A stretch of 64,000 nucleotides of DNA from assembly GCA_963693315.1 (NCBI GenBank), contig OY856186.1, positions 300,562,910-300,626,909 on the forward strand, in the 5' to 3' direction. Positions 11,650 to 23,084 of this stretch are shown here, in pieces. This stretch comes from Diogma glabrata (Eukaryota; Arthropoda; Insecta; Diptera; Cylindrotomidae). The stretch's first letter is position 1, and the number at the start of each line of letters is the position of its first letter. A program made the translations under genes and the position numbers. Below the pieces are notes generated by a model. That model saw only the letters and a program-made list of their open reading frames with translations. It was not told the origin of the DNA and did no database searches.

Positions 11650-12099
11650 GAATTTTTTCCGGTAAATCGCTTTTAAAGGTCTTATGTAGAAGTTTTTTTT
11701 GTTTTGAAAATTAGTTATATTTAAATACTCAAGGGCCCATATTTTTAAACGAGGATAAATCGTCGGATTAATCCGTGGTTTTCGAAAATTCACTGTTTTA
11801 ACTAATGCTATTTTTAACAATTATAAAGTTGGATAAATCTATGTATTTTTTGTCGTATTTTTGAACGGAGCTAAAATCTTCGATTTACGATATCGAATTT
11901 TGCATTAAAACTACTTGTTTGGGACACTTGTCATTTTTTTAAATTTTCCCAGTAATATTGTTTTTGAATTTTTTCCCAGTAATATTTGTTTTTGATTGTT
12001 TCTCAAAATTTTTGTTGTTGTTCGAGCAACAACGTTTTATTTACGATGAACGTTTAAACTATATTTCCTATTTTATTATTTCAATATTATTGTTACTGC
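11650..12099. other. spacer upstream of the zeste-like gene
   Basis: A non-coding stretch. It contains GGGCCCATATTTTTAAACG at about 11,731, which resembles a DNA-transposon end. TTTTCCCAGTAATATT is duplicated (11,945 and 11,969), and TTGCTGCAG-like polypyrimidine sequence runs into the splice acceptor CAG at 12,099-12,101. No matching right-hand end was found. Confidence 0.35.
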
Positions 12100-12115
12100 A
12101 GGTCAAAAAACATAA

Positions 12116-12983
12116 ATGAAACTCCTTTTAGTGGAGCTGGTGGAGAAAAATATCCACATAATCGAATGTAAAAAGACTGATTCTATTTCGAATAAAAAGA
12201 AAATTGAATCCTGGAATGGCATTCGCCTGGCATATAATGCACGACGTATGGATGCAGAAAAATCCACAGACCAACTGAAAGTTGCTTATAAAAATATAAA
12301 AGGTAAAATTCGATGTGGTAGTCGAGCGATTACAATTATTTAAAACGGGAGGTGGTACTTTCCAAAAAATACTGAGGAAGACCCAATTTGTAGTACATGT
12401 TTGTGTTATTATGATTTTCCATATTATTCACTGTTTGTGTGCTTTTGTCACTTTTGAATTAAAATGCAATATAAGTATATATAAAATATAAAAATGTAAA
12501 ATATATATAAAATATAAAATAATATAATATATATAAAATAAACAGTAAAAAGTATATTTTTAAATATTGCATTTTAATTTTAAATATTGCATTTCAATTT
12601 TTAGTATATTGGCAAAAAGTATCACCCCAACAGTAATCCGTACGACTCGAGTGTGGATCTTTTAGGCGATAAGGTAAAATATTTGTATAAAAATAAAATA
12701 ATAATAATAATAAAATTATAATTATTAATATCCAACATTTATAGGAAGAATTACAAGAATATGAAAACTACGAATATTTGGACAATGATGATCCGTTTCA
12801 ACTATCGTTAGTCTCAGCTCCATAATTATAAATAAATCACCGCCAACGCGTAAAAGGACTCTACCCATGGAAGCCGAAGGCGAAAAGAAATTAAGGGAGT
12901 GCCAAATAAACGCCCTTCAATCGCGCAACAATCTTAATGAAATAAAAATTGAGTACTATAGAAAAAAGATAGAAAAGCTATAA
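12116..12983 (+). pseudogene. Myb/SANT-like (zeste-type) DNA-binding protein gene, interrupted
   Basis: The first exon (from ATG 12,116) encodes LLLVELVEKNIHIIECKKTD, then SNKKKIESWNGIRLAYNARR and STDQLKVAYKNIKGKIR. This is the Myb/SANT-like fold of the regulatory protein zeste group, often found as accessory proteins of DNA transposons. A frameshift near 12,325 leads to LFKTGGGTFQK, the next conserved block. About 200 bp of repeat (12,410-12,600) then interrupts it. The downstream part continues as NSNPYDSSVDLLGDK, a GT donor after 12,671, an intron, and a TTATAG acceptor before 12,744. EELQEYENYEYLDNDD follows, then a frameshift, then EGEKKLRECQINALQSR and EYYRKKIEKL, a coiled-coil tail ending at TAA 12,981. 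At least two frameshifts and one insertion make it non-functional. Confidence 0.78.
12410..12600. repeat. palindromic AT-rich insertion in the zeste-like gene
   Basis: The left part is the inverse of 1,220-1,296 and the right part (12,538-12,590) repeats 1,190-1,240 directly. Between them lies a TATATAAAATATAAAA array. AAATATTGCATTT is also duplicated (12,563 and 12,584). Confidence 0.55.
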
Positions 12984-13014
12984 TTATATAAATATTCCTA
13001 TGTACATAATTATT

Positions 13015-13490
13015 TTTTTGTTCGCCTACATATTACAGTGTTACTTTATTACTGTGATTTGCGGGCTTAAAGTGTCACTTTTTAACCATATATTTTGTTG
13101 TTATAGTTACGTCCAAAAAAGTAAAAAGCATTTGTATTTGTTTAAATTCTCTAAAAAATAGAATTTTGTATCAAAGCAACCCTTAAATTCAAAACTTCAT
13201 TATCCAATTAAAATAGTTGTTATTATTTGTTGTCATAGCTATACAATAATTTGGAAAAAATAACAAATATTTTGTTAAAGGTTACTTGTTCCACATATTT
13301 TTATTTCAAAATTTATGAAAATTTATACTTTTAAATTAGAATAAACATTTTTTATTAAAATATTTTGTTTGCGGCGAGTAAAAAATAATATATGATGCAC
13401 GTACGTAAGCTATTTTGGACTTAATGTGGGTTAAACTCCGCATCCGTCCAAAATCTTTAGCTTTACGTCCTAGCATCATAATGAACTATT
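13015..13490 (+). repeat. repeat family R-B, copy 2, with 3' hairpin
   Basis: A close relative of 31,025-31,545, in the same orientation and order of blocks. The end is a strong dyad: GATGCACGTACGTAAGC (13,393 onward) pairs with the complement of GCTTTACGTCCTAGCATC (13,460-13,477), and TTTTGGAC with GTCCAAAA. The hairpin (about 13,392-13,479) could be the terminal structure of the element or a small inserted MITE. Confidence 0.75.
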
Positions 13491-13916
13491 TTCTCTATGA
13501 ATTTTCTTCGTACAATTTTTTTTATATATAAAACAAAAGTGGGTGGCGCATCCAGTACAGAAAGGAAATAAACGTTGGTTGTCTCTTGCTAGAGAGGGAA
13601 CGGAAAACTGTTTATCTATCAAAAATACTAATAGTCAAAAATCGAATGTTTGCATCTGTACTAAGATGTGTTAAAACCTATTTAATCTAATTTAATCCTT
13701 ATTTAATATTTTTTTGTAATTTTAAGTAATTTTAATAAGGCATATTTTACTCAGTGTTTCAATGTTTTTAATTGATTGCACTATTACAATCGTAATTATG
13801 TTATTTAAAAAACCAGTGTAAAATTTTAGTACGTTTACGTACTTTAGTCATCGTTTTAACTTTAAGTTCTATTATCAAATATGAGATGGCGCGCATATTT
13901 CCATATATATTTTTAA
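13491..13916. other. AT-rich spacer
   Basis: No gene or repeat was recognised between the R-B and R-A copies. Confidence 0.4.
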
Positions 13917-13918
13917 TG

Positions 13919-15085
13919 TGAAAACTTCTTTTGGCGCACCACACACAGATTTTTCCGTAGGTAGTAAGTTAGGCTGATCCGTCACGCTCTGAGGTGAAAG
14001 ACTCGAAATAATAATAAATAATAATGTATCTATCATTTCTTAACGTTTCAAATTGCGTTGTGGATATCGTGCTCGACTGATGTGCTGTAGGTAGTGAGTT
14101 CAATTCCTGGTGCAGTACATATTTTTTTATTGTTTTTTTTTCATTTTTATTAAATACCATTAAAATTTTTTTTTTTATTTATGAATTCATAAAAATAATA
14201 AAAATTCTAAAAAATTCTAAAAAATTGATCCATAACGCAGTTTTTTAAAGTTATATTGCTACTGTCTTTTGCAATTTGCATTCGAGTCATCATGCTAAAT
14301 AAATATTGAATATTTATAAAATTGACATACTGTTTGTCCTTTATGCAATAATACATTAATCATCATGAAAATTTGGCAAGTTGTTGTGTACACTTAATTT
14401 GCTTTTTATTTAACTATCGTTTTAAACGGTAGTTTGCTTTGATCAATGTTTTTTTTATTGAACAAATTTTTATGAAATTAAAAATAACATAAGAAAGATA
14501 GTATAACCTGAAACAACTACATTTGTATATTAAAATTATATGTATTGGAATTTCACCATCTTCACTAAATATGTTGTCGGTTTGGAATTGTATGTAATAC
14601 ATGTTTCTAAAATTAAGTGAAGACTTAATGCTTGTAATTTGATACTTGATAACATCGATTATATCGATTTAAAGCTCACAATTACGAGACGGAAATCGCA
14701 TTAATTCTATACAAAGAAGCATATTTTATGTATGATTAGACATGGATGGCAATCATGATAAATAAAATAATTAAAAATGGTGGCACTTAGCCGATAGTGA
14801 TTTGCAAACGGCAACAATGCGCATTAATACCAATGAATTTGCTTAGCTTTCCGCAGGAAGATTTGTAAAGTTTAAACTTGTAGATCTATGGGTGTGACAA
14901 CCACGCGTACTTTAGTCCCTGCTATTGGCATATGACAATTATGTGGTTTACATTGTGAGGTTAGTGTGTGTAGTTAGCGGTTTATCGTTCTGACTTGTTT
15001 CTCATTTATTCTACTAATACGATCCAAATACTACTAGTACGATATAATTGATTGCGATTGTCAATGAAGTTTTCACTTCTGCCGT
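13919..15085 (-). mobile_element. non-autonomous element R-A, copy 2 (inverted relative to copy 1)
   Basis: The whole block is the reverse complement of 7,676-9,185 minus the LINE tail inserted there. It is bounded by GTGAAAACTTCTTT at 13,919 and by GAAGTTTTCACTTC near 15,068. It carries the same tRNA-like segment and the same strings, such as ATGATGACTCGAATGCAA on the minus strand. There is no open frame with protein character. Confidence 0.65.
14030..14290 (+). mobile_element. tRNA-like SINE-1 segment inside R-A copy 2
   Basis: TGGATATCGTG (about 14,061) as A box, CTCGACTGATG, and GAGTTCAATTCC (about 14,097) as B box. The same AT-rich body follows as in the copies at 42.3 and 43.7 kb. B box spacing fits an internal pol III promoter. 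Confidence 0.6.
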
Positions 15086-15089
15086 GCGG

Positions 15090-15950
15090 TCTTAAGCACC
15101 CTCTCTGTTTTTTTCATATAAGATTTGATCAGTTTTTTTGTTCTTTGTAAATGTAAATAATTAAATATTATTTAAAGCGATTTAAAATCTGGCTTAAATT
15201 TGTTTAGGAATGTCACAATTTTTTGGTTTTTTATGTACTTTTTTTATGTACTTACAATACAAAATTTCTCTTGACTAACTATCAGCCCATCTATTAACTG
15301 ATATATAAAAATTAAAGAAAGCATGAATATATGACGAAAGCTTTAAACAATAACATTAACAACAAATTACGCAAATACTCTAATTTTTATTTTTTTTATA
15401 CTTCAAATACTTTTAAAACTTTTAGAAACGCGTATTGACAGATTCAACAAACTTGTTTTTTAAATTTTAGACTAATCCCATACTGGGTAGTTGCTGAAAA
15501 ATTGATGACAAGATTCAACCCAACACAACTGTCAAATCTCAAGTTACATAAAAGTGTGTAAAAAATTAAATTGTTTTATTAGTTCTAGCTAAAATCATAA
15601 GCATAAAATCTTTTATACGTCACAAGCGTCACTAGGTACGCCTATCAAGCATCATCTATCCCTCTGGCTGGCATTATATCGCTTTCCAGGCAAAATATCC
15701 TGCACAACGCCTTTGGTACATAAATAGCTATTATGATTCCAAATGTTTGTTTTGTTTTTATGAAAAAAAAATATTTTTCGGCCAACGGTTGTAAACTTTG
15801 AACTTTACAGTCGCTTGGGAGAAGGTTAAAGTCTTACTTTTTTTACCTATGATCAAAGTGGTTATAGAGTAAGGTAATTTTTTTCTTTTTAATACGGCGG
15901 CACTGAAGCAATTTTCATGGTTTTACGGCAGCACAAAAAGTGTCGCCATT
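15090..15950. other. AT-rich spacer
   Basis: Nothing firmly recognised. The stretch 15,610-15,720 is less AT-rich than its surroundings but shows no readable protein motif. Confidence 0.4.
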
Positions 15951-15954
15951 TCTT

Positions 15955-16200
15955 GCTATATTTATACGATATTTGTAATGTTTTTAAATAAATTGTGTAA
16001 CTATGACAACAAAAATGGATTATGAAGTTTTGAATTATTGTATAACTATGGCAACAAGAAATAACAAATATTTTTATTGGATTATTTTGAATTCTGCAAA
16101 CTGCTTTGATAAAAATTGTATTTTTTATAAAATTTATAAAAATTTTAATGTTTTTTACTTTTTGGACGTAATTAGATGATAATAAATAATATTTATAAAA
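15955..16200 (-). repeat. repeat family R-B, partial copy 4
   Basis: Read on the minus strand it gives TTACGTCCAAAAAGTAAAAA, then TATCAAAGCA, and two TTGTTG(T/C)CATAGTTA blocks, in R-B order. Only the middle of the family is present, with deletions. Confidence 0.6.
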
Positions 16201-16374
16201 ATTTTGATGCATTAATTTTATATTTAGAAAAAATTTAAACCTTGGACGAAAAAATAGTGTATTTAATTCGGATCTAAAGTGACTTTCTAGGTTTCGTCTA
16301 TAATCATCGGCCTCCCTACAGTCGGCTTTTTTCTGTAGGTCTAGAAAAACAAATTTAATTTTTATTTTATAAAA

Positions 16375-16485
16375 TGTGTTGTGTAGTAGGCATTACAATA
16401 TGTGTCACAACAACACATAAAACCTTTTAAGACCAAGGTACCACAACAACATGCATTCTAAGGTGTTGGACGCAAATGTGTTTGT
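16375..16485 (-). mobile_element. LINE 3' tail
   Basis: On the minus strand the sequence gives the C-terminal codons and UTR of the LINE family (TTATGTGTTGTTGTGACACA, GCATGTTGTTGTGG). It is nearly the same as 61,815-61,920 and is followed in both places by the same roughly 200-bp spacer. Confidence 0.65.
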
Positions 16486-16599
16486 TTAGTTTTTTTAATA
16501 TTTTTTTATTGAAGGGATAATTAAACAATAAATCCTATTAAATATAAAATATGACATAGGCCAATTTTTCATGATAGGATAGAAAAAATAAAAGGTAAA

Positions 16600-16870
16600 T
16601 AGCAAATTTGTTTTAACAATTTGCAGGAACATAACTGAAATGTGGATGTCAATGGCGACGCACTTCCTTCCTCAATGAATAAAGCCCATACATAGAGTTA
16701 TATAAAGGTTCGATTGTTCGAGTAAACAATAACGTGGCATCATAAAAGAATGCTCCATAGCTAAGATTGAGGGTGCTACCGTTGACTGAATAGAGTTCAT
16801 CCGCAAGTACCCATAAGATATCGCCTTGACTTGGTATGTGATATCTCACCACAACTGCGGTTTTTAAGAA
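16600..16870 (+). repeat. R-A fragment
   Basis: The sequence CATCATAAAAGAATGCTCC, GAGGGTGCTACCGTTGACTG and TTCATCCGCAAGTACCC parallels 8,005-8,080 and 62,297-62,370. It is therefore a broken third R-A copy next to a LINE tail, in the same arrangement as at 61.8-62.4 kb. Confidence 0.6.
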
Positions 16871-16874
16871 AACC

Positions 16875-19535
16875 GATTATACAGAATTTAAGTCTGACAC
16901 CGAATGACTTTTTCAAAGTACGAAAGTCTAAAAAAAGAAATATTTGTTATTTTGAAGTTACTAAATACTACCCAATACCCATTTGCGTTTATAAACTTGA
17001 TTGTTTTAAATTTTGTTGATTACAATTTTTGAAAAGATAAATTACAACGGTGTTGGATCGTCAAATATATAAGCTTCTTTGTTTGCCGTATTGTTGAAGA
17101 AAAAGTGCAGAGAAGTCTTAATAGTTAAAAGTTTTACGTTATTTTTATTAACAGTTTGGTAGCAAATCGTTAACGGCAGCGATTTACTACCAAACAGTCG
17201 TGAGGTTTTAATTCGTTTTTTTCACTTTTAATTTTTAGGTAACAATTTCAAATTGTCAGAAGAAAAAGAACAATAACAGAAAACAAATTTACATTAAAAT
17301 AGGAAATTTATCATAAAACGCATTTAAAATTGTAGTTTGCTTCAAATAATATCGTCGCCTTAATAATGAAATAACGTATGCCATATATACGTTGTTATTA
17401 TATAATGGGTGCGCTGCATTCCCCATAAGGATGTCTATAGAGTGGCGTTTTAATATTTTCCAATTATTTTATAACTGGGGGTGAAAATTAATATATTGTT
17501 AATTAACGTACATGCAAATTTGAATTTGGTTAAATATTGAAACAGCGTAAATGCATGTACGATATTCCAATTCCTACAGAATAATAACTTGGGTAAAATC
17601 ATTGTCGTATATATTATATACATTACGATCGCCACACGAAATGGTAAATCTAAAATATTGTATAAGCATCATTCATTACTACATGATATGCCGGTTCATA
17701 TAAATAAAAAATTGTAAGAATATTATGCGTTAGTTCAATAATAATTTATTTTAGGCTTAATCGTACTTCCATACAAAATGAAATAACGTATATGAAATAT
17801 GAAATAACGTATAAGGTACCTGAATGACTTTTCACCTCTTTTTAGGTAGAAAAGCCAGCAGGTACCAATGTGAAATTTTAATATGTTGTGGGGAAATTAG
17901 TCAAGATTAATTAGTAGAAATTTTTTTTCCAATATCTTTATTCATTCAATAGTGCTGCCGAGTATACGAAAATCAGAAAATCGAAAAATCTTTAAACCCA
18001 ATTATCTCGAAACTACACTTTTGCGAATACGTTGTTTCATTATTAAAGCGACGATATATGAAGAGATCTTTTAGATTTGAATGAGATGTGATATTTGTTT
18101 ACAGTTTGTCCAGACTCCAGGTTTTGTTTTTTTTTCATTTAAGGGTGATACTTATAATTTCGTTTGGTTTTTAAAGTAGCAGTATAGAGTTCCAAAGCAT
18201 AAGTTTTCAAAGAAGTTCAAGTCTTATTCGACAAAACATGAAAATGCTTACTATAGAACAAAGTGAAAAAGTATTCTTCTACCCAAATAAATATAAAAGT
18301 TTATATGTGATAGTTTATATGTTTATATGTGATTTTGTAACAAAAAAATTAAATCATTTACTTTTAATGACTGAAAACTCGAAAATTTAATATTTTGAAA
18401 ATTTGATCCAAACAGTTAGTGTTAAGAAAACAAACTGTAAAAATTGTTGAATGATATTAATATTTCTTCTTCTATAAAACAATAAAACATTTTCTAGAAT
18501 AAGAAAATTCAATATAAACAATATTCATATTTATGTTTATTTAATATAAACATTATAATTCTCGTACATACCCACACTAAATTACTTTTCACTTCACTTC
18601 TTTTTATTTTTCCTCAAATTTTCTTTTCTTTATTTCATGCAAATAAACGATTATAACTTTATTTTATTGTTGTACAAAACCGAAAAGAAAGAGCTAAAAT
18701 AACTTTTTCCAGCACAAATTTCACTTACAACCAAGTACACAAAACACTAAAAATACCAACAATAAACACAAATACAATATTTTTTTATTTATATTACCAC
18801 AACAACAAACACTCTACATCCAATAATTTCACTCCGAATTTTTCTTTCTTTTTATTATTATTTTTTTTTTCTAAATTTTAAATATTAACGAAAATGATTG
18901 ATGAAAATACTGTTAAAATTTTCATATTTTCGCGTTTTTATGTCTTCCGCACACAAAAAAGAAAGAAAATTTATTATTTAGACGAAACAAAATAAAAAGC
19001 ACAAAACACTTTTCTTTTTTCTATTATTATGAATTAAACAATAAATTTTTATAGTTGTTGTTGTTTAAAAATTTATATCAGAAAAAATTAAAAATTTAAT
19101 TATCACTTTAACTCCACAAACGAGCGAGAGAGAGACAACGAGAAAAGAAAATGCAACAAACAAAAAGTAGAATTTTGTTTGTTTGAAATTTTCTATTTAG
19201 TTTTTTAATTTTTTTTTTGTTTAAAAGCTTTTCCACAATTTAAGTTTACCCAGCGAAATGGTCTTCTAACGACTGAAGTTAAAATAGATAATTTCGGGAA
19301 AATTATACTTTAACGACGAAGGTTGGTTTTCGTTAAAAACGTCGGATTTTCTCTAATCATCGTCATCATCATCATTTATGCTGAGTTGAGAATTTTGTAC
19401 AGTTTTTGTGATTGTATTTGTGCAGGAGAGACGATTAAGTTGTTATGAAATAAAAATATAAAAGATGAAAGAGGTCGATTCTGTTTTTTGAATGAATTTT
19501 TCTTATTTGCTAAACTTTGTTGAAAACTAAAAATT
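16875..19535. other. AT-rich spacer
   Basis: No gene recognised. Apart from the hairpin, the only features seen are a GCGAGAGAGAGA stretch near 19,122 (GAGA-type sequence), a CATCGTCATCATCATCAT run near 19,362 and two copies of ATGAAATAACGTAT (17,778 and 17,799, another at 17,367). A host 5' region is possible but unproven. Confidence 0.4.
17153..17196. other. short near-perfect hairpin
   Basis: GTTTGGTAGCAAATCG (17,154-17,169) and CGATTTACTACCAAAC (17,180-17,195) pair over 16 positions with one change that still allows a G-U pair, around a 10-base loop. It may be a tiny palindromic element or a structured transcript. No neighbouring evidence decides. Confidence 0.55.
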
Positions 19536-19944
19536 TTGTATTACTTAGGTTTTGAAAAAACCAACGTATTGAATTCATGAACCAAAAGTGAAATTTTTAC
19601 CCCCACTTTTTTGGTATTTCTCGACGTTTTAGGACTCGTTTTAGGATTCTAAAAAGCAAAAAATGCATGTCTGTCTGCCGGTCGGCCGGCCGTCACAACC
19701 TACGAAATCTAGAAAACCGCTGAATGGATTTCAAAAATTTTCTAAAAATAGGTTTACTCAATGGGAAGAGCCGAAAGGACGATGTGTTCGATAACTGTAC
19801 CGAAGTGTGTCAAAAAAAATCGTCAAAACAAGGAAATATGCATATTTTTGGCTTAAAAAACGTTCATTTTAAGTGATTACGAATAGAAACATTGAATTTG
19901 AAGAAATCTTGATGGTCATCGGGATTGGTACTAAAAACTAGATT

Positions 19945-20330
19945 ATTGCATTATAAGTTTGTCAAAAAAATGTTGTCAAGTGTGTCAAAAGAAAGATTTT
20001 TCTTTATTATTTTACCCAATTTTTTGTAAAAAAATAAATTTAATTATTTGTACGGCATGAAATTTTATTATTATTATAGAGTATTATGGCATTATAAGTT
20101 TGTAAAAAAAATAATGTCAAGTGTGTCAAAAGAATGATTTTCATTTCTGTTCTTAGAAAATAATAAAATTAGTTATTTGTATGAAATGAAAATGTATAAG
20201 GACCATGAAATTATTATTATTGAGAATTTTATTGCATTATAAGTTTGTCAAAAAAATATTGTCAAGTGTGTCACAAAAATTATTTCTTTTATTTATTTAG
20301 CCAATTTTTTGGAAAAAAATGTAGCTGTTT
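19945..20330 (+). repeat. tandem repeat of about 130 bp, about 3 units, in R-C copy 1
   Basis: Each unit starts with GCATTATAAGTTTGTCAAAA, continues with TTGTCAAGTGTGTCAAAAGA, and ends with GAAATTTTATTATTATTAT before the next GCATTATAAG. Confidence 0.8.
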
Positions 20331-20339
20331 GTGCGACGT

Positions 20340-21010
20340 AAATGTGACATGGAAATTTTTGAATAACAAGTCTTTGAAATATTTTTGGAATTTTGAAAAA
20401 AGGTTGCATTTTTGATTTTGTAATAATTTTTGCAATATTTTTAGAATTTTGGAAAAAGTTTTAATTTTTGATTTTGCTAAAATTTTTCCAATATTTTTGG
20501 AATTTTGAAAAAAAAAAATAGAATTTTTGAATTTGTGAATTTGTGAATTTTGTATATATATTTTTAGAACTTTGAAAAAAGTTTCAATTTTTGATTTTGT
20601 AAGAATTTTTGGAATATTTTTTGAATTTTAAAAAATTTTGAATTTTTGATTTTATTATAATTTTGGAAAAAGTTTTAATTTTTGCAATATTTTTAGAATT
20701 TTGGAAAAAATTTTTGAATTTTTGAATTTTTAAGAATTTTTGGAATATTATTAGGATTTAGAAAAATTTAAAATTTTTGATTTTATTCTAATTTTTGGAA
20801 TATTTTTGGAATTTTGAAAAAAGTTTCAATTTTATTTTGTTATAATTTTTGCAATATTTTTAGAATTTTTGAAAAAAGTTTTAATCTTTGATTTTGTAAT
20901 AATTTTTGGAATATTTTTAGAGTTTTGAAAAAAGTTTAATTTTGTTTAATTTCTCCAATATTTTTGGAATTTTGAAAGAAATATGAGTTTGTGATTTTGT
21001 AATATTTTCT
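20340..21010 (+). repeat. short tandem repeat field in R-C copy 1
   Basis: About ten imperfect units of roughly 55-60 bp of the type ATTTTTGGAATTTTGAAAAA plus TTTCAATTTTTGATTTTGT. The spacing is irregular and variation between units is high. Confidence 0.7.
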
Positions 21011-21462
21011 CGGAACGCAAAATGGAGAGGGTTTTGAGGAGTTTACTCATTGTATCATCTTTTCACTAAATTATGTTAATTAATTGTCTGTTATAATTTT
21101 CCGGCAACGTATTGATGTTTCGTGTTAGTTTTGTAATAAATTTCTAAACAGAGATAAAAAAATACATGTACTTTAACAAAAAGTTATGTTTGATATACAT
21201 CGCTGCCCAAAACTAAAAACAATGTCCTCATAAAAGTATTATGCCGAAAACTGTATCAAAATCCTTAACCAAAACCGAAGTTTGGATATCTCAGAGCTTG
21301 AGATTTCAGTCCCTCCATACATATTTCATTGATATATTCCATAGTTGTTATATTTTGTTGCATCGTTGTTTCAAGGATACAGCAATACCATTTTTAATTT
21401 TTTCTGAAATCGCAAGTCAGTGTTTTAAATGTTAAATGTATGAATATTTTCTTTCAAAACAG

Positions 21463-21675
21463 TTAGTTGTCACCACTAATGTCTGTCATTAATTGCCAAC
21501 TTCCCCATGGTAGACAAGGTTTAAATTCAGTCCAAGTATTAATCAAGAGATGCTGTAAGGACTGAGCTAGGCTAATCACCATTACCATTGTTAAAATAAG
21601 AATGAAAAAAGCAATATTAATCATCAAAATTAACACTGATCGGCCCTGATACTTACAAAATATTGCAGATACCAT
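21463..21675 (-). pseudogene. possible SLC6-like (neurotransmitter transporter) exon fragment
   Basis: A minus-strand frame of 70 codons contains one strongly hydrophobic helix (VLILMINIAFFILILTMVMV) followed by a stretch with CLPWGSW. In sodium-dependent SLC6 transporters a membrane helix is followed by an LPW..C motif, which this resembles; here the usual C is W. A GT follows the start region at 21,660 and the frame stops at 21,463, so it could be an exon remnant or chance. No other SLC6 exon is seen nearby. The call rests on a short pattern and is weak. Confidence 0.25.
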
Positions 21676-21894
21676 AGAACAAGAGACAAATAGGTGAAGT
21701 TAGACAGGTGAAAGTTTTAAAACAAGATATTGATCACCTCCTAAACTGCAATGATCAATGACTGTTTCAATTTAAGATGGGGTTATATAACTAGCACTGC
21801 TTGCTAAAAAAAATTTCTTGTTTTTGGATACGAAGTTTATACAACAACACTTTATTTCACGACAACTCACAGAAAAAGTAATAGTATTTCCTAG

Positions 21895-22058
21895 AAAAGT
21901 GTGGAATGTCCTTGTGTTTAGCACGCTGGATTTGAAACTCGGAGGACCAGGGTTCGACTACCATCTAGATCAAAGTGTTTTAAGTAAAACATTAACAACC
22001 ATCAACACACCGTTTTTCCAACTAACTGAAAGTCAACTAAAATAGCCGATCAATTGGA
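21895..22058 (+). mobile_element. tRNA-like SINE (family SINE-2), copy 1
   Basis: TTTAGCACGCTGG fits an A box region and GGTTCGACTACC a B box. The tail AAAACATTAACAACCATCAA, TTTTTCCAACTAACTGAAAG and TCAAC is shared with 36,780-36,850. The head looks tRNA-derived, but no acceptor stem forms. Confidence 0.65.
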
Positions 22059-22059
22059 A

Positions 22060-22380
22060 AAACTATGAGCTGATCATCCATATAAAAAGTAATCAATTAA
22101 AATTTAGTCTTCAAGTGCAACTCGACTATACAATTAAGTGAATTGATGAAATTAATGCTGGTGACAGGTGACACTTGTTGACAGCCTACGTTCCTATATG
22201 GAACATACTTGGCTTGAAAAATTCTTAGAAAATCGGGCGATTTGTAAATTATTTCTTACATCTCTTCAGTTTTTTTCTAAACTTAACAATAAATTAATTA
22301 ATTTTGATATAACAACATTTTAATAGTTATATTGTGAGATAGCACACAAGAAACAAATCTATTTTTTTATATTTTCAAAA
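22060..22380. other. AT-rich spacer
   Basis: Nothing recognised. Confidence 0.4.
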
Positions 22381-22382
22381 CA

Positions 22383-22517
22383 GTACACTTTGCTCCTAGA
22401 GATGAAAACGCTGATTTTACGTTTGTAAAGTTGTCCCACTCGATGGTAACGTGTATATTGTGAACAAACTTTTACTCACGAAAAAGCAGCGTTTTCATCT
22501 CTTATAGCAAAATGTAC
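22383..22517. mobile_element. MITE with 35-bp inverted repeats
   Basis: The left arm GTACACTTTGCTCC then AGAGATGAAAACGCTG, and the right arm inverted GTACATTTTGCTAT then AGAGATGAAAACGCTG. The element is about 135 bp with a short non-coding centre. No clear target duplication is visible. Confidence 0.75.
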
Positions 22518-22519
22518 TA

Positions 22520-23084
22520 TTTTTGTTTGTACTAAAACTAACTTTTTACTAAACAATACAAAAAAGCTGTTTAACCGGTACAATATCTAAAATCTGCTAT
22601 CTAGGTTTTTTGAACTTGTTCGGCTGTTTTTAAGAATGAAATTTTACTAATGGTTATAGAGCTTAATCAATCCATAAAAACAGTAACGACTGACTAAGTG
22701 TAAACTAAAGGCGATGACCATTGGCCATACTGTGAGAAGGATATACGATCTTTTTAAGATTTATTGAACGTTTAAGGGCTGCTGTAGTGTAAATCATAGC
22801 AATTTGGTATCGTTAGGTGTACGGTGAAGACCCTCAATATTTTAAAGTAAAATCAAAGTCTCTTGCATTAGTTGGTTTAATTACTATTTTCGTTTTACAG
22901 TACTACTCGATACTCGACACTCTGACTTCACCTCTTTCAGTAATTATGCTTTCGATAATGAAGATGTTAGTTGGTTGCTTTTCAATCGCTCCACTGTCTA
23001 TTCCACCTTTCTCTCTTCGTTCATTTACATAAATTTTAAAAGGTTTGCGTCAATATTTTATAGTTATTCTTTTCGACCTTGTAT
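22520..23084. other. spacer; may hold unreadable upstream gypsy sequence
   Basis: No integrase core could be read here even though an integrase C-terminal relic begins just downstream. The stretch is treated as too decayed or unrelated. Confidence 0.35.

Larger units (their letters stand above)
19540..21325 (+). repeat. large repeat R-C, copy 1, built of tandem arrays
   Basis: This block matches 26,667-28,003 in the same orientation from ATTACTTAGGT at its start to TTCAGTCCCTCCATA at its end. The order is: a leader with TTTCTCGACGTTTTA, a GC-rich CTGCCGGTCGGCCGGCCGTC motif, an ACTCAATGG segment, about three units of a roughly 130-bp tandem repeat (19,945-20,330), a field of roughly 55-60-bp repeats of the GGAATTTTGAAAAAAGTTT type (20,340-21,000), and a trailer with TGATATACATCGCTGCCC. 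No transposase is encoded. It looks like a non-autonomous element with internal satellites. Confidence 0.8.

Noticed and set aside
19100..19460. Possible promoter or 5' exon of a host gene (GAGA-like stretch, a GTGCAG acceptor-like string)
   Set aside because: No coding exon with a recognisable protein follows on either strand and repeat R-C begins at once.
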